NCBI GenBank assembly: GCA_046533095.1
Contig: JAJQRA010000033.1
Location: forward strand, 62,001 to 126,000
Reading direction: 5' to 3'
Length of the DNA stretch: 64,000 nucleotides
Origin: ZAX-1 sp046533095
GTDB taxonomy: Bacteria > Bacillota > Clostridia > Lachnospirales > Lachnospiraceae
Part shown: positions 35,419 through 44,401 of the stretch, piece by piece
Position numbering within the stretch: the stretch's first letter is position 1
Layout: the number at the start of each line of letters is the position of its first letter
Made by a program: the position numbers and the translations under genes
Notes under the pieces: generated by a model
The model's database searches: none
Seen by the model: the letters and a program-made list of their open reading frames with translations, nothing else
What the model was told of the DNA's origin: nothing

Positions 35419-36337
35419 CTACTTCCCGATTAGCAATCCGCCGACCATATAAAGCGCGTATATGTTTAACGGATAGTAAACATAGAAAAGATATTTCATG
35501 CTGCGCCCCTTTTTGCCATTGTATAAGAATATAAACGGTAATGCGAGAAACATCCAAAACTGGTGTACAAACATCACAAAAAACGGGAAATGAAAAGATG
35601 GCGACACCTTGAAGTTAAAAATATAGCTTACAATACAAAGCGCGGCAAATAGCATGGCTCCACACATTTTCCGGTAAGGCAGGTGCCACCCGCCAACTTG
35701 TTGCATTTTGCGGTGTGGGTTAATAGCGATGGTTTCCTTGATGTATCCCATAAAATACCATGCCACTCCCAATACAAAAAATATGAGCGAATACTCGGCA
35801 GAAAACGGGCTGGGGATTAGCGCCGTCACCACTTTGATGGCAATGGGGCGCCGGCTCTGCAAGTGTCAAATTATAGGTGAATATCTCAATCGCCGAAAAG
35901 CTGAACGTTAGTGCAATAACGACAATGGGCAATATAGCTTTTCGTGGTCTATGCTCCCTAATCGCGAAAATAATCTTTTCGCACAGTAGCACATACAGAG
36001 CCACATAGAAAAATGTGACAAAAATGTTGTCCTTTGGCGACATATAGGAAAGCGGTGATGGAATGAGTGCAATGATGAAATTGCCAATCGCCATAGCCAC
36101 AGAAGCTATGTACAGACGCGCAGCATATTTCCCTTTGCTTCTTGTATGGCGCAATCCCTGCGTGACTGCGAACAAAAAGAGCGGAGCGGAAATTCGTCCT
36201 AATGTACGCAACACATCCGTATACGAGGCAATCAACGAAACTGCCATCAAATACATGGCAATGTGGTCAACCGTCATAAACAGCAATGCCACAATTTTTA
36301 TTTGAAACGCATTCATGCCCTTGATTTTGTTCATCAT
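35419..36337 (-). pseudogene. TraX-family membrane protein, frameshifted
   Basis: Two frames make one TraX-like acetyltransferase-type membrane protein of about 305 residues. The first (from 36337) reads MNAFQIKIVALLF, MTVDHIAMYL and GRISAPLFLFAVTQGL up to TLAEPA; the second resumes PIAIKVVTALIPSPFSAEYS and runs to LIGK at 35419. The shift is in a CCCC run near 35845; removing one C restores the frame. It is either a recent pseudogene or a base-calling error. Confidence 0.85.
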
Positions 36338-36380
36338 CCACTCACCCTTTCATAATGGGGCAATCGTAACACAATGGCGG

Positions 36381-37525
36381 CTATCTATCGCGTAGTTTAA
36401 CCCTCCCATTGGACAAGCCCCTGTTCGATGAATTGTCAGGAATTTCGGCAGAGGACTCCACGCCTGGCAGAGCCTTAGCAATCTCGTTTACTGACATGGT
36501 CGAAAGACTGGTAATCTTATTCGGCGTTTCCGATGTACGCTCCAAAGCGGAAGTCGCAAAGACGGCTATTGTCCCAACCACAAGCGTAGCCGCAACGATA
36601 ATCCCGCTAATAGTTGACCCCTTTTTCATCTTCATAATTGCGTTAACCCTTTCTTCAATAGCGTATCTGCTAAACCCGCTGTACAGCATCGAAAACACGC
36701 TTTTCTTTTCCTCTATGCCAATCAGCATAAGCGCATACATTGAATTTGACGTTTCGCCAAATTCCCGGACTACTGTTTCGTCGCAAGATATTTCAATATC
36801 CCGGTTCAAGAGAATGTACATAGCCCACACAAAAGGATTAAACCAATGTACGCACAAAGCCGTCGTCGCAATGATTTTAGTCAGCGCGTCGAAACGCCGG
36901 ATATGGATAAACTCATGTGTGAGAATATAGGATCGTTTTTTCTCGTCTGAGAAATCCGTTTTCTTTGGAAGTAGAATAACAGGTCGAAACACACCATAAG
37001 TAAGCGGAACAGTAGTTTGATCCGACATGCGGATAGAATACGGCCTTTTTAATTTGTGCGCCTTTTGCCACGCCAAAACAAGATCCGTGTCTATTGGCAA
37101 AGAGGCTTCAAATTCCCTACGATGTTTGAAATAAGCAACTGCAAAATATGAACCGAGAGCAACAATTCCCGTAAGCCAAATGAAAAGTAAAAATGATGCG
37201 AAGTGTGAACTGCTACCCGGAAAAACAGAGGTTGCGGCTTGTTTCCAGCAGGAAATACTACTGTTTCGTATGCGGTGGAGATTCTGTTGGCAGATTGTAA
37301 AGCATTCGTAGCAGACATTCCATTCATTTGTTCTCTGCCATATTCAATCAAGCCAAATATGCTTGTTTTTGCCGGAATGGAAACAGGTATCAGCAAACGG
37401 CATAGTACAATGCCCCATAATATCAAAAACATTTTTTTCGGGAGTTTGTACATCGCCAACGTCCTGACAATCACCACTGCAATGATGATAAGTGCTGCTG
37501 ATACACTCATTTGAATAATGCTCAT
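36381..37525 (-). pseudogene. BlaR1/MecR1-type M56 sensor peptidase, frameshifted
   Basis: The N-terminal frame from 37525 (MSIIQMSVSAALIIIAVVIV, MFLILWGIVLCRLLIPVSIP) gives the first membrane segments. Near 37240 the frame shifts and continues FLLFIWLTGIVALGSYF, EASLPIDTDL, then the M56 zinc-peptidase motif ILTHEFIHIRR (HExxH), SCDETVV and RVNAIM. It ends without the penicillin-sensor domain. It overlaps blaI by 4 nt. As read, no full protein is made, which would leave BlaI without its antirepressor. Confidence 0.85.
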
Positions 37526-37893
37526 TCTGTTTTCCCTCCTGATGCACCGACCATGTTTTTCAGTTTTTCGATCACATCAGCGGGCAAATTTTTTTGTTCA
37601 AGCAAGGATACAAATAACAAATCGGTTGAGCCGTCAAACAGCTTTTTGGCCAATTCATGCAGTTCATATTCCCGCGCCTGTTCCTTGTTGATAAGCGCAT
37701 GGCAGACAAAATTCGGTTCTATCCGTTCAATCGCACCTTTATCCACGCACTTCTTGATCACCGTGTACGTCGTGTTTTTATTCCATCCGATAGACCTGCT
37801 AAGGATTTGCGCTATCGCCTTTGCGGAAATGTCCCCCTCACGCCAAAGCACATCCATCACTCTCAATTCCGAATCAAATAATTTGACATTCAT
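37522..37893 (-). CDS. blaI: BlaI/MecI/CopY-family transcriptional repressor
   Basis: 123 residues. The winged helix has SELRVMDVLWREGDISAKAI and NKNTTYTVIKKCVDKGAI; the C-terminal half is the dimerisation region that BlaR1-type proteases cleave. GGAG lies six bases before the ATG. Two palindromes and a good promoter lie just upstream, as expected for autorepression. What it controls besides the sensor gene is not known; no beta-lactamase is nearby. Confidence 0.95.
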   Translation of the reverse strand: MNVKLFDSELRVMDVLWREGDISAKAIAQILSRSIGWNKNTTYTVIKKCVDKGAIERIEPNFVCHALINKEQAREYELHELAKKLFDGSTDLLFVSLLEQKNLPADVIEKLKNMVGASGGKTE

Positions 37894-37919
37894 GAAAAAC
37901 TCCTTTTCAAAAGTCCAAG

Positions 37920-37989
37920 ACTATTACAATAGTAAGCACAAATCCATACTACCACACTAGTCCGTAACTGTCAAGACTATCACGATAGT
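37920..37989 (-). promoter_or_regulatory. blaI promoter with two BlaI operators
   Basis: Dyads ACTATTACAATAGT (37920-37933) and ACTATCACGATAGT (37976-37989) lie 56 bp apart. Between them on the minus strand is TTGACA (37969-37974), a 17-bp spacer and TAGTAT (37946-37951). One operator abuts the -35, the other covers the start of transcription, a repressor arrangement typical of blaI/mecI. Confidence 0.88.
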
Positions 37990-38046
37990 ATCTGTAAATA
38001 ATTATTTAGTTCGTATAGGCAAAGAGTGCGATTACCTTCAAAATAT

Positions 38047-38074
38047 TTGACTAATTTTCCATTCATGCTATAAT
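38047..38074 (+). promoter_or_regulatory. Promoter of the flavodoxin gene
   Basis: TTGACT, a 16-bp spacer and TATAAT, 45 bp before the ATG. The upstream block GCGATTACC and the core are shared with 34634-34690. Confidence 0.7.
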
Positions 38075-38119
38075 AAAAGCAACAATCTAAATTTCAAGCC
38101 AAAAAGGAGGCTATTTTAT

Positions 38120-38545
38120 ATGGAAATGCTTATATTATTCTATACCTATAGCGGAAACTCAAAGAAAACCGCTGAAATAATTGCTAAAAAAAGAAATGCA
38201 ACGATTTACGAAGTAAAGGAAACAGCAAAGCCAAGAACTTTAAAAGCATATTCGATCGGCTGTTTTAAGGCTCTGCGAGGAAAAAGCAGTCCCATTGAGC
38301 CAATCAGTGCCGACCTAGCCAAATATGATAGGCTCATTCTCGTTGGCCCCATATGGGCAGGCAATCCTGCCCCTGCATTTAATGCGATATTAGATACGAT
38401 TCCACCCCATAAAAAAGTAGAGGTCGTCATGGTTTCAGGTAGTGGCAAAAGCAAATGCAAGGATAAGATAGCCGCCAAAATAAAAAGCAAAGGCTCCGTT
38501 CTAACCAGCTTTAAAAATGTGAAAGGCAATGCAAAATCAAAATAA
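38120..38545 (+). CDS. Flavodoxin-like protein
   Basis: 141 residues. TYSGNSKKTAEIIAKK is the FMN phosphate-binding loop (T/S-x-S/T-G-N), and LVGPIWAGNPAPAFNAIL is the second FMN-contacting loop. It belongs to the short flavodoxin family of electron carriers or flavin-dependent reductases. AGGAGG nine bases before the ATG. The C-terminal 40 residues are very Lys-rich. It is a single gene. Confidence 0.9.
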   Translation: MEMLILFYTYSGNSKKTAEIIAKKRNATIYEVKETAKPRTLKAYSIGCFKALRGKSSPIEPISADLAKYDRLILVGPIWAGNPAPAFNAILDTIPPHKKVEVVMVSGSGKSKCKDKIAAKIKSKGSVLTSFKNVKGNAKSK

Positions 38546-38643
38546 TTCGTAGCTATCCCGTCGCACTTTCTTCCTCATCAATTTGTAGAAGATCAGATTG
38601 GCGATATACGCAACGTTACATTTATACACACAAGATGTAAAAA

Positions 38644-38733
38644 CATATCTTGGCGCTATCTCTTATTGAACATAATCGTATCGAACATGAACCGTTTAAT
38701 AAGCTGCGCCTTTGGTTTTTGCTACGCAAAACA
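38644..38733. repeat. Intergenic element related to 48931-49008
   Basis: TCTTGGCGCTAT and CTCTTATTGAAC are shared with the three-hairpin region at 48931-49008, followed in both by a GTT..AATAA arm and a TTTTGCTAYGCAAAA hairpin. This copy is more diverged. It lies in a 245-bp gene-free gap. Confidence 0.6.
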
Positions 38734-38756
38734 GCCCGCGGGCCAAACCCACGAGC
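38734..38756 (-). terminator. Terminator of the Dabb-domain gene
   Basis: Minus-strand stem GCTCGTGGG / CCCGCGGGC (nine pairs with two G-T wobbles) followed by TGTTTT, 35 bp after the stop codon. Confidence 0.75.
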
Positions 38757-38790
38757 TTTTATATCCTAGTGATGCGCTATGTCATTATTT

Positions 38791-39072
38791 TCATATTTCA
38801 AAATCGCAGGAAGCACGATCTTCCCTATATTTTGCAATGATTTCTTTTGCTTTTTGGTGTGCTGGAAAATTCTGATAAGCCGCTACTGCCGCCCTGTCTT
38901 CGTGTTCACTGATGAGGCATACGTCATAGCCGTCATAGGCCCTATAAAGTTTGCACGCATACATGCCAGGCACATCCTGTTCAAAATCTTCAAATATCTT
39001 TTTTATTTCTTCAAAAACAGACTGTTTGTCAAATTCTTCTTTGATCGTCCATAGGACAATATGCTTTACCAT
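38791..39072 (-). CDS. Dabb (stress-response A/B barrel) domain protein
   Basis: 93 residues, full-length for a single dimeric alpha-beta barrel domain. It begins MVKHIVLWTIKEEF, the usual Dabb opening with the conserved His, and contains VCLISEHEDRAAVAAYQNFP. Function of bacterial members is mostly unknown. It lies downstream of purA on the same strand. Confidence 0.9.
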   Translation of the reverse strand: MVKHIVLWTIKEEFDKQSVFEEIKKIFEDFEQDVPGMYACKLYRAYDGYDVCLISEHEDRAAVAAYQNFPAHQKAKEIIAKYREDRASCDFEI

Positions 39073-39141
39073 TTTAAGTTCCTTACCCTTTCTGAATGAT
39101 TAAAATCCGGAAAACGCCTTGACTAAATAGCGATTCATTTT

Positions 39142-40419
39142 TTAACGATAAATAATGTCATCCCTCTTTGGACCATTGGAAATCATTGTGATGGGAAACC
39201 CAATTCTTTCTTCTATAAATGTAATATAGTTTTTGCAGTTGTCTGGCAGGTCCTCATAATTTCGAATTCCCCTTATGTCGCAGTTCCAACCAGGCAATAC
39301 CTCTAGGACAGGTTTGGCTCTATTTAGCTTCACGGTAGATGGAAATTGCGTTGTTGCTTCCCCATCAATTTCATAAGCCACGCAGATAGGGATTTCCGGC
39401 AAATATCCAAGGACATCAAGCACAGTAAATGCCACTTGCGTTGTCCCTTGAATTCTACAGCCATATTTACTGGCAACAATGTCAAACCACCCCATTCTCC
39501 TTGGCCGTCCGGTCGTGGCTCCATACTCCCCGCCATCGCCACCTCTACGCCTTAATTCGTCAGCCACCTCTTTCTCTAAAATTTCACTAACGAATGCACC
39601 CGCACCCACTGCAGAGGAATAGGCTTTACATACTGTAATAATATCCTTTATTTCATATGGAGGGATTCCTGCACCAATGGCTCCATACGCCGCTAGGGTA
39701 GAGCTTGATGTAACCATTGGATAGATTCCGTGGTCTGTATCCTTTAAGGATCCTAGCTGCCCTTCCAGTAAAATATTCTTACCCTCTTTGATTGCCTCGT
39801 ATAGGTAGGCGGAAGTATCACATACATATGGCTCTACCATGTCACGGTATCCTTTTAATTCCTTTAACAGTTCCCCCCGTTTTAGCAGTGGCTTGTGGTA
39901 TAAATGCTCTAGCAATACATTTTTTGTATCGCATATACGAATTATTTTTTCTTTCAGCAGTTCTTCGTCAAAAAGTTCACTGACTTGAAATCCAATTTTT
40001 GCATATTTATCCGAATAAAACGGGGCAATTCCGGACTTCGTCGAGCCAAATGACTTTTTTCCTAATCGTTCTTCTTCGTATTGGTCAAATAAAATATGAT
40101 AGGGCATTACAATTTGTGCACGGTCTGATATCAATAAATGTGGCATCGGCACCCCACGTTCTACAATGGAGCTTATCTCTTGAAATAACACCGGAATGTT
40201 TAAGGCCACACCATTCCCAATGATACTTGTCGTATGTCCATAAAATACACCAGACGGCAATGTGTGCAATGCAAATTTTCCATATTCATTGACAATCGTA
40301 TGCCCAGCATTCGCCCCTCCTTGAAACCGGATAACAATGGCTGCTTCTTTTGCAAGCATGTCCGTGATTTTCCCTTTCCCTTCATCACCCCAGTTTGCCC
40401 CAACAACTGCTTTTACCAT
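39142..40419 (-). CDS. purA: Adenylosuccinate synthetase
   Basis: 425 residues, full-length. It joins IMP and aspartate using GTP in AMP synthesis. GANWGDEGKGKITD is the GTP phosphate loop with the catalytic Asp, GGANAGHTI holds the catalytic His, FGSTKSGIAPFYSDK and GATTGRPRRMGWFD are further signature blocks. AGGAGG precedes the ATG. It is probably transcribed alone or with the Dabb gene. Confidence 0.97.
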   Translation of the reverse strand: MVKAVVGANWGDEGKGKITDMLAKEAAIVIRFQGGANAGHTIVNEYGKFALHTLPSGVFYGHTTSIIGNGVALNIPVLFQEISSIVERGVPMPHLLISDRAQIVMPYHILFDQYEEERLGKKSFGSTKSGIAPFYSDKYAKIGFQVSELFDEELLKEKIIRICDTKNVLLEHLYHKPLLKRGELLKELKGYRDMVEPYVCDTSAYLYEAIKEGKNILLEGQLGSLKDTDHGIYPMVTSSSTLAAYGAIGAGIPPYEIKDIITVCKAYSSAVGAGAFVSEILEKEVADELRRRGGDGGEYGATTGRPRRMGWFDIVASKYGCRIQGTTQVAFTVLDVLGYLPEIPICVAYEIDGEATTQFPSTVKLNRAKPVLEVLPGWNCDIRGIRNYEDLPDNCKNYITFIEERIGFPITMISNGPKRDDIIYR

Positions 40420-40496
40420 AAATACCTCCTGTGTTTAAAAACATTTTTTAATTACAATTTCATATCACAAATAGAAAATAGCTTTTGACAGCTTTT

Positions 40497-40525
40497 ATTA
40501 TACAAGGTTTTTTCACATAAGTAAA
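40497..40525 (-). promoter_or_regulatory. Probable purA promoter
   Basis: TTTACT, 17 bp, TATAAT on the minus strand, about 80 bp before the coding start, in a very AT-rich region. No purine riboswitch fold was recognised in the leader. Confidence 0.5.
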
Positions 40526-40582
40526 ATCAATATTTATTATATTAAATATAACGAAATATTATACGTCCCTATTTACAATTGC

Positions 40583-40740
40583 AACTTTAAAAGCCTTTTG
40601 TAATTTATAGAAGCGATTACCTAGGCTGTTCCCTGTTGCTTGCTTTGCTCCTTGAAACTTTAAAAACCCTCTTTGATTATAGAAGCGATTACCTAGGCTG
40701 CTCCCTGTTGCTTGCTTTGCTCTGTAATTATAGAAGCTAC
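40583..40740. repeat. 73-bp tandem duplication
   Basis: Units start at 40583 and 40656 (AACTTTAAAA..., then TATAGAAGCGATTACCTAGG and TCCCTGTTGCTTGCTTTGCT). A partial third copy (ATTATAGAAGC) follows at about 40726. The repeat lies just downstream of the LysR gene. Confidence 0.88.
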
Positions 40741-40809
40741 TACACATTGCTTTTGTAGAAATCTAGCATGTTCGTCTCTTTCAACAGATTGTCCGCCGCC
40801 TCTTTCATC

Positions 40810-41697
40810 CTACGGTTCTTTTAGCATAGACAATAGCTTGTCCGCCGCCGCCGATATCGGTATCCGATCATCGGTTACGATGCAAAATTGCCTAGGGGGG
40901 ATGCTACGGTCAAAATTTAGTATAAATAATTCCTCTCGTTCTATACTCTCTCGTGCAAAATCTTTTACCACTTCTGCAATGCCAAAGCCACGCACTGCAA
41001 ATTGCACAAGCATATTGCTTGTCGCCAGTTCAAATTCCGGATACAGTACTACGCCTTGTTCTTTTAAAAAAGCTTCTACATAACTTCTTGTAGAGGTATT
41101 TCCCTCTAAACAAATGACAGGAAGACGCTCCAATTGCTTATAGGCTAATTGTGCCCCTTTTAAATGCCAGAAATTTTTCCCTGCTACAAAGACATCTTCA
41201 ATCTGTCGCACCTGTGTGATCTCCCAGTTATGCCTGCTTACAATCGGACTGCTCACAACGCCAAAATCGATCACGCCTTTTAGCAAATAGTGTAGCGTTT
41301 CCGGGGTAGGGGCATTCGTTACCGTCACTTTAATTGCCGGATATTTTTCATGGAAACGTTCTAGATGCGACAACAGGTAAAACTGTAATGTCATGTCGCT
41401 GGCGCCAATTCTAATTTCACCATCTTCTAGATGCAGCATCTCATATACTTTCTTTTCCCCCTGGCAGATAAATTCATAGCCTCTTTTGATATAAGAAAAA
41501 AGTGCTTCCCCCTCTACCGTAAAGCGTACGCCCCTTGCTGTACGTACAAACAATCTGCACCCGATACTATTTTCCAAATTCTTCATTGCCTGGCTCACCG
41601 CCGGCTGCGAAATAGACAATTCCAAAGCGGCAAGTGAAATGCTTTGCATCTTTCCTACATAATAAAATACTTTATAATAATCAAGGCTTATATCCAT
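40810..41697 (-). CDS. LysR-family transcriptional regulator
   Basis: 295 residues. The N-terminal HTH (FYYVGKMQSISLAALELSIS then QPAVSQAMKNLE) and a type 2 periplasmic-binding effector domain (GEIRIGASDMT, LLKGVIDFGVVSSP) are intact and of normal length. The effector is unknown. It overlaps the thioesterase gene by 17 nt on the same strand, so the pair is an operon; it is probably the CysB/CbbR-like local type, but the target could not be inferred. Confidence 0.94.
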   Translation of the reverse strand: MDISLDYYKVFYYVGKMQSISLAALELSISQPAVSQAMKNLENSIGCRLFVRTARGVRFTVEGEALFSYIKRGYEFICQGEKKVYEMLHLEDGEIRIGASDMTLQFYLLSHLERFHEKYPAIKVTVTNAPTPETLHYLLKGVIDFGVVSSPIVSRHNWEITQVRQIEDVFVAGKNFWHLKGAQLAYKQLERLPVICLEGNTSTRSYVEAFLKEQGVVLYPEFELATSNMLVQFAVRGFGIAEVVKDFARESIEREELFILNFDRSIPPRQFCIVTDDRIPISAAADKLLSMLKEP

Positions 41698-42112
41698 AAG
41701 TGGCCGGCTCTCCTACCTTGCCTAAATAATAATAGGTCATTGTTGCAGTGGAAATAAGCTTTCCGTTCTCATCGGTGATTGTCACATCATAAATGCCCAA
41801 ACTCTTACCGGCTTTTACTTCTCTTGCTTCCCCAATAAGCATTGTTGCTTTTCCTGCTGCATGAAGGTAGTTGATATTTCCGGAAACCGTCGTCACATAC
41901 CGTCCACGGCTGAGTGCCGCTAGGCCGCCCACGGTATCCGCTAATGAAAAAATTGCTCCCCCATGTACCGTACCAATGGGATTTCTATGAAATTCCGTTG
42001 TCGCCATTTCCATCTTCGCATACCCGGCTTCCATTGAAACACTATGTATGCCAAGTTCCTTTGCAAAACCAGGATATGCATTTCTGGCTCTCATCAATTC
42101 TTGAAAATCCAT
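41681..42112 (-). CDS. PaaI-type hotdog thioesterase
   Basis: 143 residues, one hotdog domain. GTVHGGAIFSLADTVGGLAA carries the HGG and acidic residue of PaaI/YdiI-type acyl-CoA thioesterases. GGGTGG lies before the ATG at 42112, preferred over GTG at 42121. It hydrolyses some acyl- or aryl-CoA; the substrate is unknown. Confidence 0.92.
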   Translation of the reverse strand: MDFQELMRARNAYPGFAKELGIHSVSMEAGYAKMEMATTEFHRNPIGTVHGGAIFSLADTVGGLAALSRGRYVTTVSGNINYLHAAGKATMLIGEAREVKAGKSLGIYDVTITDENGKLISTATMTYYYLGKVGEPATYGYKP

Positions 42113-42310
42113 CTTTACCACCCTACTATCTTTCTTTTCATTTTTTTAATTTTCCTATTTTTTATTTCATCTTTTCTATTTTAACACATTTTCCATAACG
42201 ATCCTATCTATAATTTCATATTTTGCATTGAGCACACATAAAGCACATAGAAAAGTTTGCATAAAAGCTTTCCATTCTCCCTTCTTGAATGGAAAAACCT
42301 ATCATCTTCC

Positions 42311-42444
42311 TACATAAATTAAATTTTAAAAGTAACGCTTTTTTCTACGTAAATCAAATTTTAAAAGTGACGCTTTTTTCCTATATAATGCCGGAAAAAT
42401 CCGTCACTTTAACAATTGTTTTTCTATTTACAATCATGTATACT
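42311..42444 (+). promoter_or_regulatory. MATE gene promoter region with a 35-bp direct repeat
   Basis: A 35-bp unit (ending AAATTTTAAAAGTRACGCTT) is repeated at 42311 and 42346, directly before a TATAAT at 42384. A better-spaced promoter follows: TTGTTT (42416), 17 bp, TATACT (42439). AACAATTGTT overlaps this -35 and resembles the MarR-type operator at 63278, suggesting control by a similar repressor. Confidence 0.5.
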
Positions 42445-42546
42445 GTATCAGCGTACCATATCAGTACATGATATTTTACCGGTATCGATGACGTTAGGCT
42501 ATAGCTAATCACAAGCAAATTCCCACCCATGAAAGGACGTTATAGT

Positions 42547-43911
42547 ATGAAAGACATGACAAGTGGAAACCCTCTAAAAATTATTATTTTCTTTACGATT
42601 CCAATTTTGCTTGGAAATGTATTTCAACAGTTCTATAACATGGCGGATGCCATCATTGTTGGTCGTTTTATCGGGGAAGACGCCCTTGCCGCTGTTGGCT
42701 CTACCGGATCTATTATGTTTCTCGTACTTGGCTTTAATATTGGGTTTGCACAAGGGTTCGGCATTAAGATTTCCCATGCGTATGGGGCAAAAGATGACGC
42801 TTTGCTAAAACATTATGTATCCGTATCTATTATTTTGGGTCTGATTATTTCCTTTATTATGACTGCCCTTACCGTATCCTGTTCGAAACAGCTGCTGCTA
42901 TTTATGAAGACACCAGATAATATTTTAACAATGGCAAACGACTATATCATTGTTATCTATGCTGGCATGACCGCCACCATGTTCTTCAACGTATTTTCTT
43001 CTATATTAAGAGCGGTAGGCGATAGTAAAACACCTTTGTATTTTTTGATTGTTTCTTCCATCTTAAATATTGCTTTGGATTTATTCTTTATCATAATCCT
43101 ACATATGGGACCGGAGGGGGCCGCTTATGCCACCGTAGTTTCACAAGGCGTTTCGGCACTCCTATGCTGCTTTTATATGTTCCGCAAATTTGACATTTTA
43201 AAAATATCAAAAAAAGATTTTTATCTCGATTCGTGCAGCGTGCGACAGCTGCTCTCCATCGGAGTCCCGATGGCTGTCAACTATTCGATTACGGCAATCG
43301 GCGTCATGGTGCTGCAAAGTGCAGTGAACGTATTTGGCTCTACGGTAGTTGCCGCATATACTGCCGCCAGCAAGGTAGACCAGCTTGCCACTCAAACCAT
43401 GCCTGCACTTGCAACGACGATGTCGACTTACTGCGGGCAGAATCTGGGGGCAGGAAAATATGACCGTATTTATAGTGGCATGAATAAAGGGCTGATACTT
43501 GGATTTTTCTGTGCAGGGTTTGCCGCCTTTATTTGTGTTGTATTTGGAAACTATATGGTAGGCTGGTTTTTAAGCAATCCAACAGAATCAATGCTTTCCT
43601 ATACAACTCAGTATCTACATACAATTTCCTGCTATTATGCTTTCTTATCCTTGGTATTTCTTTACCGGCATTCACTGCAAGGGCTTGGATTGGGTTTAGT
43701 GCCTATGATGAGTGGCATTTTAGAGTTAATTGGCAGATCTTCCATTGTACTCCTCCTGCTAAAACCATGGGGTTTTACTGCTGTCACGCTTTCTAGCCCC
43801 TTTGCTTGGGTGGTTGCCGGGATACCGCTTTTGCTCGTCTATTATTCATGGGTGAAGAAAATGAAAAAACAACTCCCATTAGAAGCTTCGCAACCAAAGG
43901 AACTTCCTTGA
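42547..43911 (+). CDS. MATE-family multidrug efflux protein
   Basis: 454 residues with about twelve membrane segments. GNPLKIIIFFTIPILLGNVF and MADAIIVGRFIGEDALAAVG are the MATE N-terminal signature. MATE pumps export cationic drugs or metabolites with Na+ or H+. AAAGGA nine bases before the ATG at 42547 makes it the start rather than the ATG six codons up. It is followed by short degenerate repeats of its own 3' end (AAAGGAAT blocks) and a strong terminator. Confidence 0.93.
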   Translation: MKDMTSGNPLKIIIFFTIPILLGNVFQQFYNMADAIIVGRFIGEDALAAVGSTGSIMFLVLGFNIGFAQGFGIKISHAYGAKDDALLKHYVSVSIILGLIISFIMTALTVSCSKQLLLFMKTPDNILTMANDYIIVIYAGMTATMFFNVFSSILRAVGDSKTPLYFLIVSSILNIALDLFFIIILHMGPEGAAYATVVSQGVSALLCCFYMFRKFDILKISKKDFYLDSCSVRQLLSIGVPMAVNYSITAIGVMVLQSAVNVFGSTVVAAYTAASKVDQLATQTMPALATTMSTYCGQNLGAGKYDRIYSGMNKGLILGFFCAGFAAFICVVFGNYMVGWFLSNPTESMLSYTTQYLHTISCYYAFLSLVFLYRHSLQGLGLGLVPMMSGILELIGRSSIVLLLLKPWGFTAVTLSSPFAWVVAGIPLLLVYYSWVKKMKKQLPLEASQPKELP

Positions 43912-44050
43912 CTACAGATAAAGGAATCCCTCTGATCACACGAAGTGCAAAAGGAATCCTTTGGATATGAAGCTTGAAAGGAGTTCTTGCACTACGAAGT
44001 TCAAAACCACCAATCGTCAAATATTCAATGCAATGGTTTGTTCTATACAG

Positions 44051-44089
44051 AAATGAGATATCATACAAAACATATATGATATCTCATTT
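44051..44089 (+). terminator. Terminator of the MATE gene
   Basis: Perfect 14-bp stem (AAATGAGATATCAT / ATGATATCTCATTT) with a loop of 11, followed by CTTATAG. Confidence 0.8.
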
Positions 44090-44189
44090 CTTATAGGCTT
44101 CCATTCATTTCTTTTATATTCATCTCTTTTATATCCATCTCCTATACTTATCTCTTAATATTCATCTCTTAATATTCATCTCTTATACT

Positions 44190-44401
44190 CATTTTGACGT
44201 GATCTGATCTAGTGTCTCATAGGAAGGGACGCCTCCCTGCCCCCTGTACGTTGTGGGCACAATATTGATTAGAAACAATCAGATACCTCTATATTCATTT
44301 TGACGTGATCTGATCTAGTGTCTCATAGGAAGGGACGCCGCCCTGCCCTCTGTACGTTATGGGCACAATATTGATTAGAAACAATCAGATACCTCTATAT
44401 T
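44190..44401. repeat. Two extra copies of the sugar-kinase 3' end (106-bp units)
   Basis: Units begin at 44190 and 44296; the gene's own copy begins at 44402, so the period is exactly 106 bp. They are about 90 percent alike and include the sequence coding for the last 35 residues. Before them lies a 14-bp degenerate repeat (TTAATATTCATCTC). Confidence 0.95.

Noticed and set aside
35840..37240. Programmed frameshifting in the TraX and BlaR1 genes
   Set aside because: Neither family is known to use it, and no slippery heptamer with a following structure was seen; mutation or sequence error is more likely.
40420..40560. Purine riboswitch ahead of purA
   Set aside because: The leader is very AT-rich and short; no conserved purine aptamer core could be traced.
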